A stretch of 51,509 nt of DNA from Stenotrophomonas_A sp035629025 (GCA_035629025.1 DASPIU010000021.1:1-51509); one strand, 5' to 3'; numbered from the stretch's first letter, positions 28,812 through 40,057 are shown. The notes: generated by a model from the sequence alone, not told the origin. Numbers and translations: made by a program.

Positions 28812-29771
28812 ATGAAGATGGGAATGCGCGGCGCGGCAGCGTCGCTGATGATCGTGGCAATGGCGGCCTCGGCGCCGGCGATGTCGCAGCAAACGGCCGC
28901 GACTGCGGCAGCCAAGGAGAAGTCCGTTTTGACCTCTGAGAAAGAGAAAGTCAGTTACGCCATCGGCATGGACATCGCGCGTTCGTTCGAGCCGATCGCC
29001 GACTACGTCGATACCGCCGCCATGCAGCGCGCCATCGAGAACGCCTTCAAGGGCGGCCAGCCGCTGCTGGGCGACGAACAGTCGCAGGCCACCGATGCCT
29101 CGCTGCGCACCGCGCTGGCCGTGCGCAACGGCCAGCAGGTTCCCGGCCTGGCACCGGGCAGCGCGCCGCCGGCGGTGAACAAGCAGAATGTCGGCCTGAT
29201 GCTGGGTGACCGCATGGTCGGCCCGTCGCTGGTGCGCATCAAGGAAGACATCGAGCTGCCGGTGCTGATCCAGGGCCTGCAGGCTGCGTTGAGCAAGGGC
29301 AACACGCTGCTCAGCGCGCAGGAAGCGCAGGCCACGCTGCAGGCCTTCGGCAGCGCCAAGCAGGCCGCCGTGTCGGGCAAGAACCGCGAGCAGGGCAACG
29401 CGTTCCTGGCCAAGAACAAGAACGAGAAGGGCGTGGTCACCACCGCGTCGGGCCTGCAGTACATGGTGCTGCGCCAGGGCAGCGGCGAGCGGCCGACGCC
29501 GAGCAGCAAGGTGCGCGTGAACTACGAAGGCAAGCTGCTCGACGGCCACGTCTTCGACAGTTCGTACGAGCGCGGCGAGCCGGTCGAGTTCGGCCTCAAC
29601 CAGGTCATCAAGGGCTGGAGCGAGGGCGTTTCGCTGATGCCGGTGGGTTCCAAGTATCGCTTCTGGATTCCGTCCGCACTCGCGTACGGACCGGAAGGCA
29701 TGCCGCAGGGTGGCATCGGCCCTGACGCAACTTTGACTTTTGATGTCGAGTTGCTGGGTATCCTGCCGTAA
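28812..29771 (+). CDS. FKBP-type peptidyl-prolyl isomerase, Mip/FkpA-like, exported
   Basis: A periplasmic prolyl isomerase and chaperone. The 319 residues begin with a signal peptide ending about ASAPAMSQQ. Two segments resembling the FKBP_N dimerisation region follow (KVSYAIGMDIARSFEPI and NVGLMLGDRMVGPSL), so the N-terminal part looks duplicated. The C-terminal FKBP domain (about 215-319) has VRVNYEGKLLDGHVFDSSYERG, VIKGWSEGVSLMPVG, AYGPEG and FDVELLGI. Length is greater than FkpA (270) because of the second N-terminal unit. The ATG at 28812 is the first to give a good signal peptide. Confidence 0.9.
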   Translation: MKMGMRGAAASLMIVAMAASAPAMSQQTAATAAAKEKSVLTSEKEKVSYAIGMDIARSFEPIADYVDTAAMQRAIENAFKGGQPLLGDEQSQATDASLRTALAVRNGQQVPGLAPGSAPPAVNKQNVGLMLGDRMVGPSLVRIKEDIELPVLIQGLQAALSKGNTLLSAQEAQATLQAFGSAKQAAVSGKNREQGNAFLAKNKNEKGVVTTASGLQYMVLRQGSGERPTPSSKVRVNYEGKLLDGHVFDSSYERGEPVEFGLNQVIKGWSEGVSLMPVGSKYRFWIPSALAYGPEGMPQGGIGPDATLTFDVELLGILP

Positions 29772-29794
29772 CCCCCACAGGAGACCCCCCCTCC

Positions 29795-31153
29795 ATGCGC
29801 GTTGCGATCTTCGGTACCGGTTATGTTGGTCTTGTCACGGGTACCTGTCTGGCCGAAGTCGGCCATCATGTGGTCTGCGTCGATATCGACCAGGCCAAGG
29901 TAGAAGGTCTCAACCGAGGGGTGATCCCCATCTACGAGCCCGGCCTTGAACCCATGGTCAAGGCCAACCATGCCGCCGGCCGCCTGCGTTTCACCACGGA
30001 CGCGGCCGCGGCAATCAGCCACGGCGAAGTGCTGTTCATCGCCGTGGGCACGCCGCCCGATGAGGATGGCAGCGCCGACCTCAAGTACGTACTCGCCGTG
30101 GCGGGCACGATTGGCCAGCACATCGATGGCCCGTCCATCGTGGTCAACAAGTCCACCGTGCCGGTCGGCACCGCGGACAAGGTGCGCGCGGCGATCGCCG
30201 CCGAGCTGCAGGCGCGCGGCGTGGATTACGAATTCGACGTGGTTTCCAACCCCGAGTTCCTGAAGGAAGGCGACGCGGTTGCCGACTGCATGCGCCCGGA
30301 CCGCATCGTGATCGGGGCGACCCGACCGGCGGCGGTGGCGCGCATGCGCCGGCTCTACGCCCCGTTCAACCGCAACCATGACCGCATCGTGGAGATGGAT
30401 GTGCGTTCGGCCGAGCTGACCAAGTACGCGGCCAATGCAATGCTGGCGACCAAGATCAGTTTCATGAACGAGATCGCCAATATCGCCGAGCGCGTCGGTG
30501 CCGACGTCGAGCAAGTGCGCAAGGGCATTGGCTCCGATCCGCGCATCGGCTGGCATTTCATCTATCCCGGCGCTGGCTACGGCGGTTCGTGCTTTCCCAA
30601 GGATGTGCAGGCCCTGGCCCGCACCTCGCAGCAATACGGGCACGAGCCGAAGCTGCTCAACGCGGTCGAAGCAGTGAACAACGGCCAGAAGGGCCATCTG
30701 TTTGAACTGGTGCAGCGCCATTATGGCGGTGCGCAGGCGCTGGCGGGCAAGACCTTCGCGGTGTGGGGCCTGGCCTTCAAGCCCAACACCGACGACATGC
30801 GCGAAGCCTCCAGCCGCCGCTTGCTGGCGCAACTGTGGGAAGCCGGCGCGCAGGTGCGTGCCTACGACCCGGAAGCCACGCACGAAGCACAGCGCATCTT
30901 CGGCACGCGCGATGACCTGCAGTTCTGCGACACCGCCGCGCAGGCCCTGGAAGGTGCCGACGCGCTGGTCGTGGTCACCGAATGGAAGCAGTTCCGCAGC
31001 CCGGACTTCGCCTGCCTGAAGGCGGCGCTGAAGGACGCGGTGGTGTTCGACGGGCGCAACCTCTACGAACCGGCCGAGATCGAATCGGCCGGCCTGGCCT
31101 ACTACGCCATCGGCCGTGGCCGTTCGGTGCAGGGGAATCCCTTCGATGCATGA
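29795..31153 (+). CDS. ugd: UDP-glucose 6-dehydrogenase
   Basis: Oxidises UDP-glucose to UDP-glucuronate with 2 NAD+, supplying exopolysaccharide or LPS precursors. The 452 residues have the N-terminal NAD-binding IFGTGYVGLVTGTCLAEVGH, STVPVGTADKV, NPEFLKEGDAV, the catalytic Cys in GAGYGGSCFPKDVQAL, and a C-terminal UDP-binding domain (WGLAFKPNTDDMREASS). No capsule genes are adjacent, so it is a free-standing copy. AGGAGA is 11 nt before the ATG. Its stop overlaps the start of slyX by 8 bp. Confidence 0.95.
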   Translation: MRVAIFGTGYVGLVTGTCLAEVGHHVVCVDIDQAKVEGLNRGVIPIYEPGLEPMVKANHAAGRLRFTTDAAAAISHGEVLFIAVGTPPDEDGSADLKYVLAVAGTIGQHIDGPSIVVNKSTVPVGTADKVRAAIAAELQARGVDYEFDVVSNPEFLKEGDAVADCMRPDRIVIGATRPAAVARMRRLYAPFNRNHDRIVEMDVRSAELTKYAANAMLATKISFMNEIANIAERVGADVEQVRKGIGSDPRIGWHFIYPGAGYGGSCFPKDVQALARTSQQYGHEPKLLNAVEAVNNGQKGHLFELVQRHYGGAQALAGKTFAVWGLAFKPNTDDMREASSRRLLAQLWEAGAQVRAYDPEATHEAQRIFGTRDDLQFCDTAAQALEGADALVVVTEWKQFRSPDFACLKAALKDAVVFDGRNLYEPAEIESAGLAYYAIGRGRSVQGNPFDA

Positions 31154-31379
31154 TGCCGTACCCCACGACCAGGCGCTGGAAGCGCGCCTGGTCGAACTGG
31201 AAATGCGCCTGTCCTTTCAGGAACAGGCGCTGGCCGAGCTGAGCGAGGCCCTGGCCGATGCGCGCATGACCGGTGCGCGCAACGCCGAACTGATCCGGCA
31301 CCTGCTCGACGACCTCGGGCGGGTGCGCAATGCGCTCAATGAAGACCCGGTGGACGAACCGCCGCCCCCGCATTATTGA
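31146..31379 (+). CDS. slyX: SlyX family protein
   Basis: The 77-residue protein is a short coiled coil: ARLVELEMRLSFQEQALAEL, then a helix to about residue 60, and a proline-rich end PPPPHY that is typical of SlyX. Function is unknown in any organism. The ATG at 31146 lies inside the end of ugd (8-bp overlap), and gives the usual SlyX length. An earlier in-frame start would extend into ugd without family support. Confidence 0.85.
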   Translation: MHDAVPHDQALEARLVELEMRLSFQEQALAELSEALADARMTGARNAELIRHLLDDLGRVRNALNEDPVDEPPPPHY

Positions 31380-31415
31380 GTTCGCCTCCCTTCCAGGCCT
31401 TCGCAAAACACCGTC

Positions 31416-32099
31416 ATGAGCGATACCCTCCGCGACCAGCTGCTGGGCCTGGGCTTCAAGCCCGCGCCCAAACCCGAGCGCAAGCCCGAGCGCAAACCCG
31501 ACGCCAGGAATCAGGCCCGGCCGCCGCAGGACGGCAAGCATGGCCGGTCGGGCAAACCTGGCCAACCCGCGCATGCGGGCAAGGCGCAGGACGCCGGGCG
31601 ACGGCCACCGCGCGCTGGTACCGCGCCGGGGCGCAATGCGGCGCCGGGCACGCCCAAGCCGCCGCGTTCGCGCGAGGACATCGACCTGGCCAAGGCCTAT
31701 GCGATCCGCGCGCAGCGTGAGAAGGACGAGCGCATCGAAGCCGAGCGGCGCAAACAGGAAGAAGCCCGCCAGCGCCGGGAAGCGCGCGCGCGTCTGGAAA
31801 CCCTGCTCACCGACAAGGTGCTGAACCAGGCCGACGCCGATATCGCCCGCCATTTTCCTTACGGCGGCAAGATCAAGCGCATCTACGTCACCGCCGAGCA
31901 GCTCAAGGCGCTCAATGCCGGCGAGCTGGGCGTGCTGCAGCTCAATGGCCGTTATGTGCTGGTGACCGCGGCGGTATTGTCCGAGGCCGAGGGCATCTTC
32001 GCGCCGGCGGTGGCGTTGCGGGTGGACCCGAATGCCACACGCGAGGAAGACCCGTATGCCGACCCGCAATACCAGGTGCCTGACGATCTGGTCTGGTAA
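31416..32099 (+). CDS. DUF2058 (YaiL-like) family protein
   Basis: The 227 residues start with MSDTLRDQLLGLGFKPAPK, characteristic of the family. A low-complexity basic region follows (KPERKPERKP, repeats of RKPE; then Gly/Pro/Arg-rich to about residue 85) and then a helical stretch (about 90-135, charged, coiled-coil-like). The conserved C-terminal domain has FPYGGKIKRIYVTAEQLKAL and LNGRYVLV. The basic region suggests RNA or nucleoid contact, but no role is established. It overlaps the next gene by about 44 bp. Confidence 0.87.
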   Translation: MSDTLRDQLLGLGFKPAPKPERKPERKPDARNQARPPQDGKHGRSGKPGQPAHAGKAQDAGRRPPRAGTAPGRNAAPGTPKPPRSREDIDLAKAYAIRAQREKDERIEAERRKQEEARQRREARARLETLLTDKVLNQADADIARHFPYGGKIKRIYVTAEQLKALNAGELGVLQLNGRYVLVTAAVLSEAEGIFAPAVALRVDPNATREEDPYADPQYQVPDDLVW

Positions 32100-32832
32100 G
32101 TCCTTGCGCCGGGCGTTGCTGGTGCTGGCGGTGCTGCCGGCGCTGGCTGCGGCCCAGGATGAAGTGTCCTTCGACCGGCCGGGCGTGGCTTTCGGTACCG
32201 AGGTGCTGAACCCCGGGCAGTGGGCGTGGGAACAGGGCCTGCCGGACTACAGCAGCGACGATGAGGGCGGGGCGCGCACGCGCCAGTACACGCTGGACAG
32301 CCGCTTGCGCGTCGGTCTCGGTGCTGACCTGGAATTGCAGGTGGCCGCTGACAGTTTCAACTGGCAGCGCGGCAGTGCGCGTGCGCAGGGCGGCGGCGAC
32401 AGCGCGATCGCCTTGAAGTGGCAGCTGCCTTCGGCGCGGGAGGATTTCTCGTGGGCCTTGCTGGGTACCTATACCGCTGCCACCGGGCAGGCACCGTTCA
32501 CCGCGGGTGGACCCAAGCGCGATCTCGGCCTGAGCCTGTCGTGGCAGTTGCCGCGGCAGAGCGCCACCGGGCTCTACCTGGACTATGGCAGCGGTGGTAA
32601 TGGGCGTTACTGGACGGTCTCGCCGAACTGGACGCTGCACGACGATGGCCGCTGGATGGCTTATGTGGAAGCGGCCTGGAGTGGCGGTGCCGAGCATGAG
32701 CGCCAGCTGGGCGGCGGCATGGCCTGGCATCTGCGCCCGAACGTGCAGCTGGATGCATCGGTGCTGCGGGGCCTGGATTCGGCGAGCACGGATTGGCAGG
32801 CGGGTGTGGGGTTGTCGTTCGCGTTGCGTTGA
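32056..32832 (+). CDS. Predicted exported/outer-membrane protein of unknown function
   Basis: The 258 residues have a signal peptide (RRALLVLAVLPALAAAQ). The mature part is built from alternating amphipathic strands: TRQYTLDSRLRVGLGADLELQVAADSF, SAIALKWQLP, FSWALLGTYTAATGQ, LGLSLSWQLP, YVEAAWSG and a final GVGLSFALR ending near-aromatic, typical of outer-membrane beta-barrel 'transporter' proteins. No substrate can be inferred. The start overlaps the DUF2058 gene; the ATG at 32056 is preferred over 32032 because it gives the shorter n-region. Confidence 0.75.
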   Translation: MPTRNTRCLTIWSGKSLRRALLVLAVLPALAAAQDEVSFDRPGVAFGTEVLNPGQWAWEQGLPDYSSDDEGGARTRQYTLDSRLRVGLGADLELQVAADSFNWQRGSARAQGGGDSAIALKWQLPSAREDFSWALLGTYTAATGQAPFTAGGPKRDLGLSLSWQLPRQSATGLYLDYGSGGNGRYWTVSPNWTLHDDGRWMAYVEAAWSGGAEHERQLGGGMAWHLRPNVQLDASVLRGLDSASTDWQAGVGLSFALR

Positions 32833-32863
32833 ACGCGGGGCATCGTGCGTTTGCTGGGGCCGC

Positions 32864-32952
32864 TGTAAGAGGGGCTTCAGCCCCGACTGAGCGGAGATGC
32901 CATCTGCCAGATGGCGGTCGCGGCTGATGGCCGAAGGCCACAAGAGCCGCTC

Positions 32953-32956
<4 letters not shown>
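32864..32956. repeat. Composite REP unit, copy B, with inverted REP end
   Basis: Copy B (32864-32918) repeats the 54-bp pattern at 23507-23560. It runs on through GATGGCCGAAGGCCA to AGAGCCGCTCCTAC, an oppositely oriented GTAG palindrome end. The last bases supply the TAG stop of metH on the minus strand (32953-32955). Paired inverted REPs like this form BIME-type structures that can stabilise mRNA or host gyrase/IHF sites. Confidence 0.72.
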
Positions 32957-35649
<2,693 letters not shown>

Positions 35650-35668
35650 CCTGTCAGGTGGGCGGCGC

Positions 35669-36757
35669 TCAGGCCGCCAGTTCAAGCTCGGCGGGCAGGC
35701 GGCGCGGCGGCAGGCCACGCACGGCTTCGGCAATGGCCTGGATATGCGCCGGCGTCGTGCCGCAGCAGCCACCGACGATATTGAGCAGGCCGGAGGCGGC
35801 GAACTCATGCAGCGTGGCGGCCATCTCCTCCGGGGTCTCGTCGTACTCGCCGAAGGCATTGGGCAGGCCGGCGTTGGGATGCGCGCTGACATAGGCCTCG
35901 GCCACGCCAGCCAGGGTTTCCACGTGCGGGCGCAGTTCGCGCGCGCCGAGCGCGCAGTTCAAGCCCACCGACAGCGGCCGGCCATGCGCGACCGAGGCAT
36001 AGAACGCTTCGGCGGTCTGCCCGGACAGCGTGCGCCCGGACGCGTCGGTAATCGTGCCGGAGATCATCACCGGCAGGCGCCCGCCGCGCGCATCGAACAC
36101 TTCCTCGATCGCGAACAGCGCGGCCTTGGCATTGAGGGTGTCGAAGATGGTTTCGACCATCAGCGTGTCGGCGCCGCCATCGATCAATCCTTCGATGGCT
36201 TCGCGGTAGGTCGCGCGCAGTTCGTCGAAGCTGGTGTTGCGGTGGCCCGGGTCGTTGACGTCCGGGCTGATCGAGGCGGTGCGGCTGGTCGGGCCGAGCA
36301 CGCCGATGACAAAGCGCGGCTTGTCCGGCGTGGTCGCCTCGGTGGCGTCGCAGCACTGCCGCGCCAGCGCCGCGCCGGCCTTGTTCAGTTCGTACACCAG
36401 GTGTTCGAGGTGGTAGTCGGCCTGGCTGACCGAGGTGGCGTTGAAGGTATTGGTCTCGACCATGTCCGCACCGGCTTGCAGATAGGCGGTATGGATGTCG
36501 GCGATGACGTCCGGGCGGGTCAGCAGCAGCAGGTCGTTGTTGCCCTTGAGGTCGTGGCCGCAGCCTTCGCCATGCACGTGCCCGGCCTGCGCGTCGTAAC
36601 CGCCGGCGAAGCGTTCGCCGCGGTAGTCGGCTTCTTCCAGGCGGTGGCGCTGGATCATCGTGCCCATCGCGCCGTCGATGACGAGAATGCGTTCGCGCAG
36701 GGCGCGGGCGAGCTTGTCGGCGCGGTCGGGCTTCAGCCAGGGCAGGGAGAGGCTCAT
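35669..36757 (-). CDS. metH: Homocysteine S-methyltransferase domain of methionine synthase (MetH N-terminal part)
   Basis: The 362 residues form the zinc-dependent homocysteine-binding barrel: ERILVIDGAMGTMIQRH, GADMVETNTFNAT, and the zinc cysteine pair in GGCCGTTPAHI, with an upstream Cys in GLNCALGA. In most bacteria this is fused to the B12 module; here a stop and 19 bp separate them. Length equals one full domain, so this is a stable split rather than a truncation. It follows the ArsR-methyltransferase regulator by 11 bp in the same direction. Confidence 0.94.
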   Translation of the reverse strand: MSLSLPWLKPDRADKLARALRERILVIDGAMGTMIQRHRLEEADYRGERFAGGYDAQAGHVHGEGCGHDLKGNNDLLLLTRPDVIADIHTAYLQAGADMVETNTFNATSVSQADYHLEHLVYELNKAGAALARQCCDATEATTPDKPRFVIGVLGPTSRTASISPDVNDPGHRNTSFDELRATYREAIEGLIDGGADTLMVETIFDTLNAKAALFAIEEVFDARGGRLPVMISGTITDASGRTLSGQTAEAFYASVAHGRPLSVGLNCALGARELRPHVETLAGVAEAYVSAHPNAGLPNAFGEYDETPEEMAATLHEFAASGLLNIVGGCCGTTPAHIQAIAEAVRGLPPRRLPAELELAA

Positions 36758-36768
36758 GCGGGCTCCGG

Positions 36769-37698
36769 TCAGGGCTTGGTGGCGATCAGCGAGATCACCT
36801 CGAAATGGGGCGGGCGCTTTTCGCGCGTCACCGTTTCCAGGCTGGACACCGCCAGCCCGGCTTTCTCGGCGAAGCGGCGCAGTTCCTTGACGCTGAAACC
36901 GAGGTTGACGTGGCCATAGGCTTCCACCGCATTGCGATGCTCATGCTTGGCCAGGCTGCACAGCAGCAGGCGCCCGCCGGGGCGCAGCACGCGCGCGCCT
37001 TCGGCCACCGCCTGCGCCGGCTTGGCGGCGTAGGTCAGCGCATGCATCAGTACCACCAGATCGAAGCTGCGCTCGGCGAAGGGCAGGGCGTGCATGTCGC
37101 CTTCGCGCACTTCCACGTTCTCCAGGCGGCGCAGGCGCTCGCTGGCCGCGGCTACCACGCGCGCGCTGGTGTCGATGCACACGTAGCGCTGCGCATGCGG
37201 CGCCAGCAGTTCGGCCAGCACGCCGTCGCCGGAAGCGATGTCGAGCACGTCGCCGGTCTCCAGCAGCGGCAGGGCGCTGCGCGCCAGCGCTTCCCAGGTG
37301 CGGCCCGGCGAGTAGTGGCGTTCCATGTCGCCGGCCACCGAGTCGGCCCAGTTCTGGTCCGAAGCGCGCATCGCCAGCACCCCGGCCACGCGCTCGGCAT
37401 CCTGGCGCAACAGCGGGTCATCGCTGCCGTTGCTCAGGGCCAGCCACAGCGAGCGTTGCGCCGGGTCAATGGCGCCTTCGTCGAAACGGTAGTAAGCCGA
37501 TACGCCGGCGCGGCGGTCGCGCACCAGGCCGGCCTCCTTGAGCTTGGCCAGGTGGGTGGACACCCGCGGCTGGGCCAGCCGGGTGATCGCCGACAGCTCG
37601 GCCACGGTCAGCTCTTCCTGTTCCAGCAGGGCGAGCAGGCGCACCCGCGTGGCATCGGCGAACACCTTCAGCCGGGTTGACCAGTCTTCCAGGTCCAT
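36769..37698 (-). CDS. ArsR-family regulator fused to a SAM-dependent methyltransferase domain (SahR-like)
   Basis: The first roughly 85 residues are an ArsR winged helix (RLKVFADATRVRLLALLEQEELTVAELS, recognition helix in AQPRVSTHLAKLKEAGLV) without metal-binding Cys motifs. The rest is a class I methyltransferase with motif I VLDIASGDG, then EVREGDMHALPFAERSFDLVV. In proteobacteria such fusions next to metH fit SahR, which responds to S-adenosylhomocysteine and controls the methyl cycle. That name is inferred from architecture and neighbours, not proven. It is first in an operon with both metH genes. A 30-bp palindrome covers the start region, implying autoregulation. Confidence 0.88.
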   Translation of the reverse strand: MDLEDWSTRLKVFADATRVRLLALLEQEELTVAELSAITRLAQPRVSTHLAKLKEAGLVRDRRAGVSAYYRFDEGAIDPAQRSLWLALSNGSDDPLLRQDAERVAGVLAMRASDQNWADSVAGDMERHYSPGRTWEALARSALPLLETGDVLDIASGDGVLAELLAPHAQRYVCIDTSARVVAAASERLRRLENVEVREGDMHALPFAERSFDLVVLMHALTYAAKPAQAVAEGARVLRPGGRLLLCSLAKHEHRNAVEAYGHVNLGFSVKELRRFAEKAGLAVSSLETVTREKRPPHFEVISLIATKP

Positions 37699-37699
37699 A

Positions 37700-37729
37700 A
37701 ATATCTCTGTATCGCGATAGCGAGATATT
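37700..37729. promoter_or_regulatory. Palindromic operator for the ArsR/SahR-like regulator
   Basis: AATATCTC-N14-GAGATATT with a central TATCGCGATA: 13 of 15 base pairs are symmetric. It ends 1 bp from the regulator's ATG, so it overlaps the -10 box, the transcription start and the leader. A bound repressor would block the regulator-metH operon. Confidence 0.75.
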
Positions 37730-37754
37730 CTAGGCCCGAAATCCTGTCGGTCAA
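37727..37754 (-). promoter_or_regulatory. Sigma-70-like promoter of the ArsR-metH operon
   Basis: TTGACC (37749-37754) and TAGAAT (37727-37732) on the minus strand are 16 bp apart. Transcription would begin near 37720 inside the operator, leaving a leader of about 22 nt with only a weak GAGA as Shine-Dalgarno. Confidence 0.65.
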
Positions 37755-37782
37755 TCTACATACGCCGGCGAATGGTTGGCGC

Positions 37783-37788
37783 TACAAT
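37783..37788 (+). promoter_or_regulatory. Candidate -10 box (TACAAT) for acyl-CoA dehydrogenase
   Basis: TACAAT lies 32 bp before the GTG start of the dehydrogenase, giving a leader of about 26 nt with a good Shine-Dalgarno. It is about 55 bp from the SahR-like operator, so the divergent genes may share control. Confidence 0.4.
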
Positions 37789-37820
37789 GCTCCGACTTGG
37801 CTCCCCCGGAGGGTTCGGAC

Positions 37821-38969
37821 GTGGATTTCAGCTTTACCGAAGAACAATTGATGATCCAGGACGTGGCGCGCCGCATCGCCCAGGAGAAGATCGCGCCCAG
37901 CGCCGAACACTTCGACCGCACTGGCGAGTTCCCGCTGGAAAACATCCGCCTGCTCGGCGAGAACGGCCTGATGGGCATCGAGGTCCCGGAGGAGTACGGC
38001 GGCGCGGGCATGGACCCGATCTCCTACGTGCTGGCGATGATCGAGATTGCCGCCGGTGACGGCGCGCATTCGACCATCATGTCGGTCAACAACTCGCTCT
38101 TCTGCACCGGCATTCTCAAGAGTGGCAGCGAGGCGCAGAAGCAGGCCTATGTGCGCGCCATTGCCGAGGGCCGCGAGATCGGCGCCTTCGCCCTGACCGA
38201 GCCGCAGTCCGGTTCCGACGCCTCGGCGATGCGCTGCCGCGCGGTGCGGCAGGCCGATGGCAGTTATGTCATCAACGGCAAGAAGAGCTGGATCACCTCC
38301 GGCCCGGTGGCCCGCTACATCGTGCTGTTTGCGATGACCGCCCCTGAGCTCGGCGCCCGCGGCATCACCGCCTTCATGATCGACACCGCCAAGCCGGGCT
38401 TTGGCCGGGGCAAGACCGAGCCGAAGCTGGGTATCCGCGCCTCGGCCACCTGCGAGATCGAGTTCGCCGACTATGTGGCCCAGGCCGAGGACGTGATCGG
38501 CGCCGAAGGCGAGGGCTTCAAGATCGCCATGGGCGTGCTCGACGCCGGCCGCATCGGCATCGCTTCCCAGGCGGTCGGCATTGCCCGTGCGGCGTATGAG
38601 GCGACCCTGGCCTACGCGCGCGAGCGCCAGGCCTTCGGCGCGGCCATTGGCACCTTCCAGATGACCCAGGCCAAGATCGCCGACATGAAGTGCAAGCTCG
38701 ACGCCGCCACCTTGCTGACCTTGCGCGCCGCCTGGCTCAAGGGCCAGGGCCGCAAGTTCGGCACCGAGGCCGCCGTGGCCAAGCTCACCGCCTCAGAAGC
38801 GGCGATGTGGATCACCCACCAGGCCGTGCAGATTCACGGCGGCATGGGTTATTCCAAGGAAATGCCGCTGGAGCGCTACTTCCGCGACGCCAAGATCACC
38901 GAAATCTACGAAGGCACCAGCGAGATCCAGCGCCTGGTGATTGCGCGTGCGGAGACGGGGTTGAGGTAG
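37821..38969 (+). CDS. Acyl-CoA dehydrogenase
   Basis: FAD enzyme that introduces an alpha-beta double bond into acyl-CoA. The 382 residues match short/branched-chain members. They include FSFTEEQLMIQDVARRIA at the N terminus, FALTEPQSGSDASAM (FAD-adjacent), GKKSWITSG, and the C-terminal IHGGMGYSKEMPLERYFRDAKITEIYEGTSEIQRLVIA, where the Glu of YEGTSE is the expected catalytic base. The GTG at 37821 is preferred over an upstream TTG (37776): GGAGGG lies 7-12 nt before it, and the TACAAT promoter box would place the TTG upstream of the transcript. Substrate chain length cannot be told. Confidence 0.93.
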   Translation: MDFSFTEEQLMIQDVARRIAQEKIAPSAEHFDRTGEFPLENIRLLGENGLMGIEVPEEYGGAGMDPISYVLAMIEIAAGDGAHSTIMSVNNSLFCTGILKSGSEAQKQAYVRAIAEGREIGAFALTEPQSGSDASAMRCRAVRQADGSYVINGKKSWITSGPVARYIVLFAMTAPELGARGITAFMIDTAKPGFGRGKTEPKLGIRASATCEIEFADYVAQAEDVIGAEGEGFKIAMGVLDAGRIGIASQAVGIARAAYEATLAYARERQAFGAAIGTFQMTQAKIADMKCKLDAATLLTLRAAWLKGQGRKFGTEAAVAKLTASEAAMWITHQAVQIHGGMGYSKEMPLERYFRDAKITEIYEGTSEIQRLVIARAETGLR

Positions 38970-38971
38970 GC

Positions 38972-39107
38972 GGGGAATCGGGAATGGGGAATCGGGAATC
39001 GGAAAAGCAGAAGGCCGCCCGTGGGGCGGCCTTCTCACGCAGGTCATGGTAAATCGGCGCCAGGGAGCTCGCTCTACGATTCCCCATTCCCGATTCCCAA
39101 TCCCCGG
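38972..39107. repeat. GGGAAT/ATTCCC inverted-arm element between convergent genes
   Basis: GGGGAATCGGGAATGGGG-type heptads (38972-39002) face a mirrored ATTCCC arm (39077-39107). The core carries a strong terminator. The acyl-CoA dehydrogenase and suhB genes converge on it, and each stop codon is followed directly by a GGGAAT-reading arm. Confidence 0.8.
39003..39035. terminator. Bidirectional terminator between acyl-CoA dehydrogenase and suhB
   Basis: AGAAGGCCGCCC-GTG-GGGCGGCCTTCT is a perfect 12-bp stem with a 3-nt loop (39009-39035). An A4 run (39003-39006) just outside makes it a T-tract for the minus strand, and TCTCA follows for the plus strand. Its strength and position between convergent genes support termination in both directions. 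Confidence 0.75.
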
Positions 39108-39111
39108 CCCT

Positions 39112-39930
39112 TCAGAACTCCGCGGCGTAGCCACTGTTCACAATGACCTTCTGCAACGCATCGCTGACCTTGATGTTGCCGGCGACGATCTGGCGGGCGT
39201 CCGGGCCGCGGTCGTCCATGCGCGGCGGGGTGGCGCCCTTGAAGTCGCTGACGCGGCCGCCGGCTTCGCGCACCAGCAGCACACCGGCAGCGATGTCCCA
39301 GGCCTTCACGCCGGCCTCGAAATAGGCGTCGGCGCGGCCGCAGGCGACGTAGGCCAGGTCCAGGGCGGCCGAACCGGTGCGGCGGATGTCCTCGGCCTGG
39401 GTCAGCAGGGCGTCCACGCACTTGAGCTGGCTGCTCACGCGGGCGCGCTCGCGCGGCGGGAAACCGGTATGAATCATCGCCCCGGCCAGGTCCTTGCGGT
39501 CGCTCACGCGGATGCGACGGTCATTGAGCACCGCTCCGGCGCCGCGGCTGGCAGTGAACAGTTCATTGCGCAGCGGGTCGAAGATCACCGCGTCCAGCGG
39601 CTCGCCGTTCTCCACCAGGGCAATGGACACGCAGTAGTGCGGGAAGCCGCGCAGGTAGTTGCTGGTGCCGTCGAGCGGGTCGATCACCCACATGTAACGC
39701 CCGGAAGTCCCCTGCACGCCGCCTTCCTCACCGAGCACCCCGTAGTCGGGGTAGGCGCGCTTGAGCTCCTTGACGATCACCTTCTCCGCGTCCGCGTCCA
39801 CCTCGCTGGCATAGTCCATGCGGCCCTTCTGCACGACGTTCAGCGCCTCGAGCTTGTTGATGTTGCGCAACAGGACGTTGCCGGCGATGCGTGCGGCCTT
39901 GACCATGACGGTGACGGCGGGGTTCTGCAT
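39112..39930 (-). CDS. suhB: Inositol-1-monophosphatase family protein
   Basis: Mg-dependent sugar-phosphate phosphatase; E. coli SuhB also joins rRNA antitermination complexes. The 272 residues have the metal-binding GEEGG (usually GEESG, a mild variant), WVIDPLDGTSNYLRGFPHY, and the C-terminal KAWDIAAGVLLVREAGGRVSD. Length fits SuhB (267). The start MQNPAVTVMVKAAR matches homologues; the frame extends upstream without family support. It diverges from trmJ, whose start is 127 bp away, an arrangement common in proteobacteria. Confidence 0.93.
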   Translation of the reverse strand: MQNPAVTVMVKAARIAGNVLLRNINKLEALNVVQKGRMDYASEVDADAEKVIVKELKRAYPDYGVLGEEGGVQGTSGRYMWVIDPLDGTSNYLRGFPHYCVSIALVENGEPLDAVIFDPLRNELFTASRGAGAVLNDRRIRVSDRKDLAGAMIHTGFPPRERARVSSQLKCVDALLTQAEDIRRTGSAALDLAYVACGRADAYFEAGVKAWDIAAGVLLVREAGGRVSDFKGATPPRMDDRGPDARQIVAGNIKVSDALQKVIVNSGYAAEF

Positions 39931-40057
39931 GGTAAAGGCTCCCGTGAAGGCAGAAAGGGCGGAACTGGCGGGGGAAAAGAGCGGTGCGGCGCGAAGGCCG
40001 GGGCGCAGTTTACCATCTGCGGCTGATCCGCTCCCCAATGCCCCATTAGTGCCCGCC

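Noticed and set aside
31416..31680. Low-complexity RKPE repeats as a sequencing or assembly artefact
   Set aside because: The frame continues cleanly into the conserved DUF2058 C-terminal domain, so the region is a genuine basic linker.
37776..37820. TTG start 45 bp upstream for acyl-CoA dehydrogenase
   Set aside because: It would lie upstream of the TACAAT promoter box, whereas the GTG at 37821 has GGAGGG in front.
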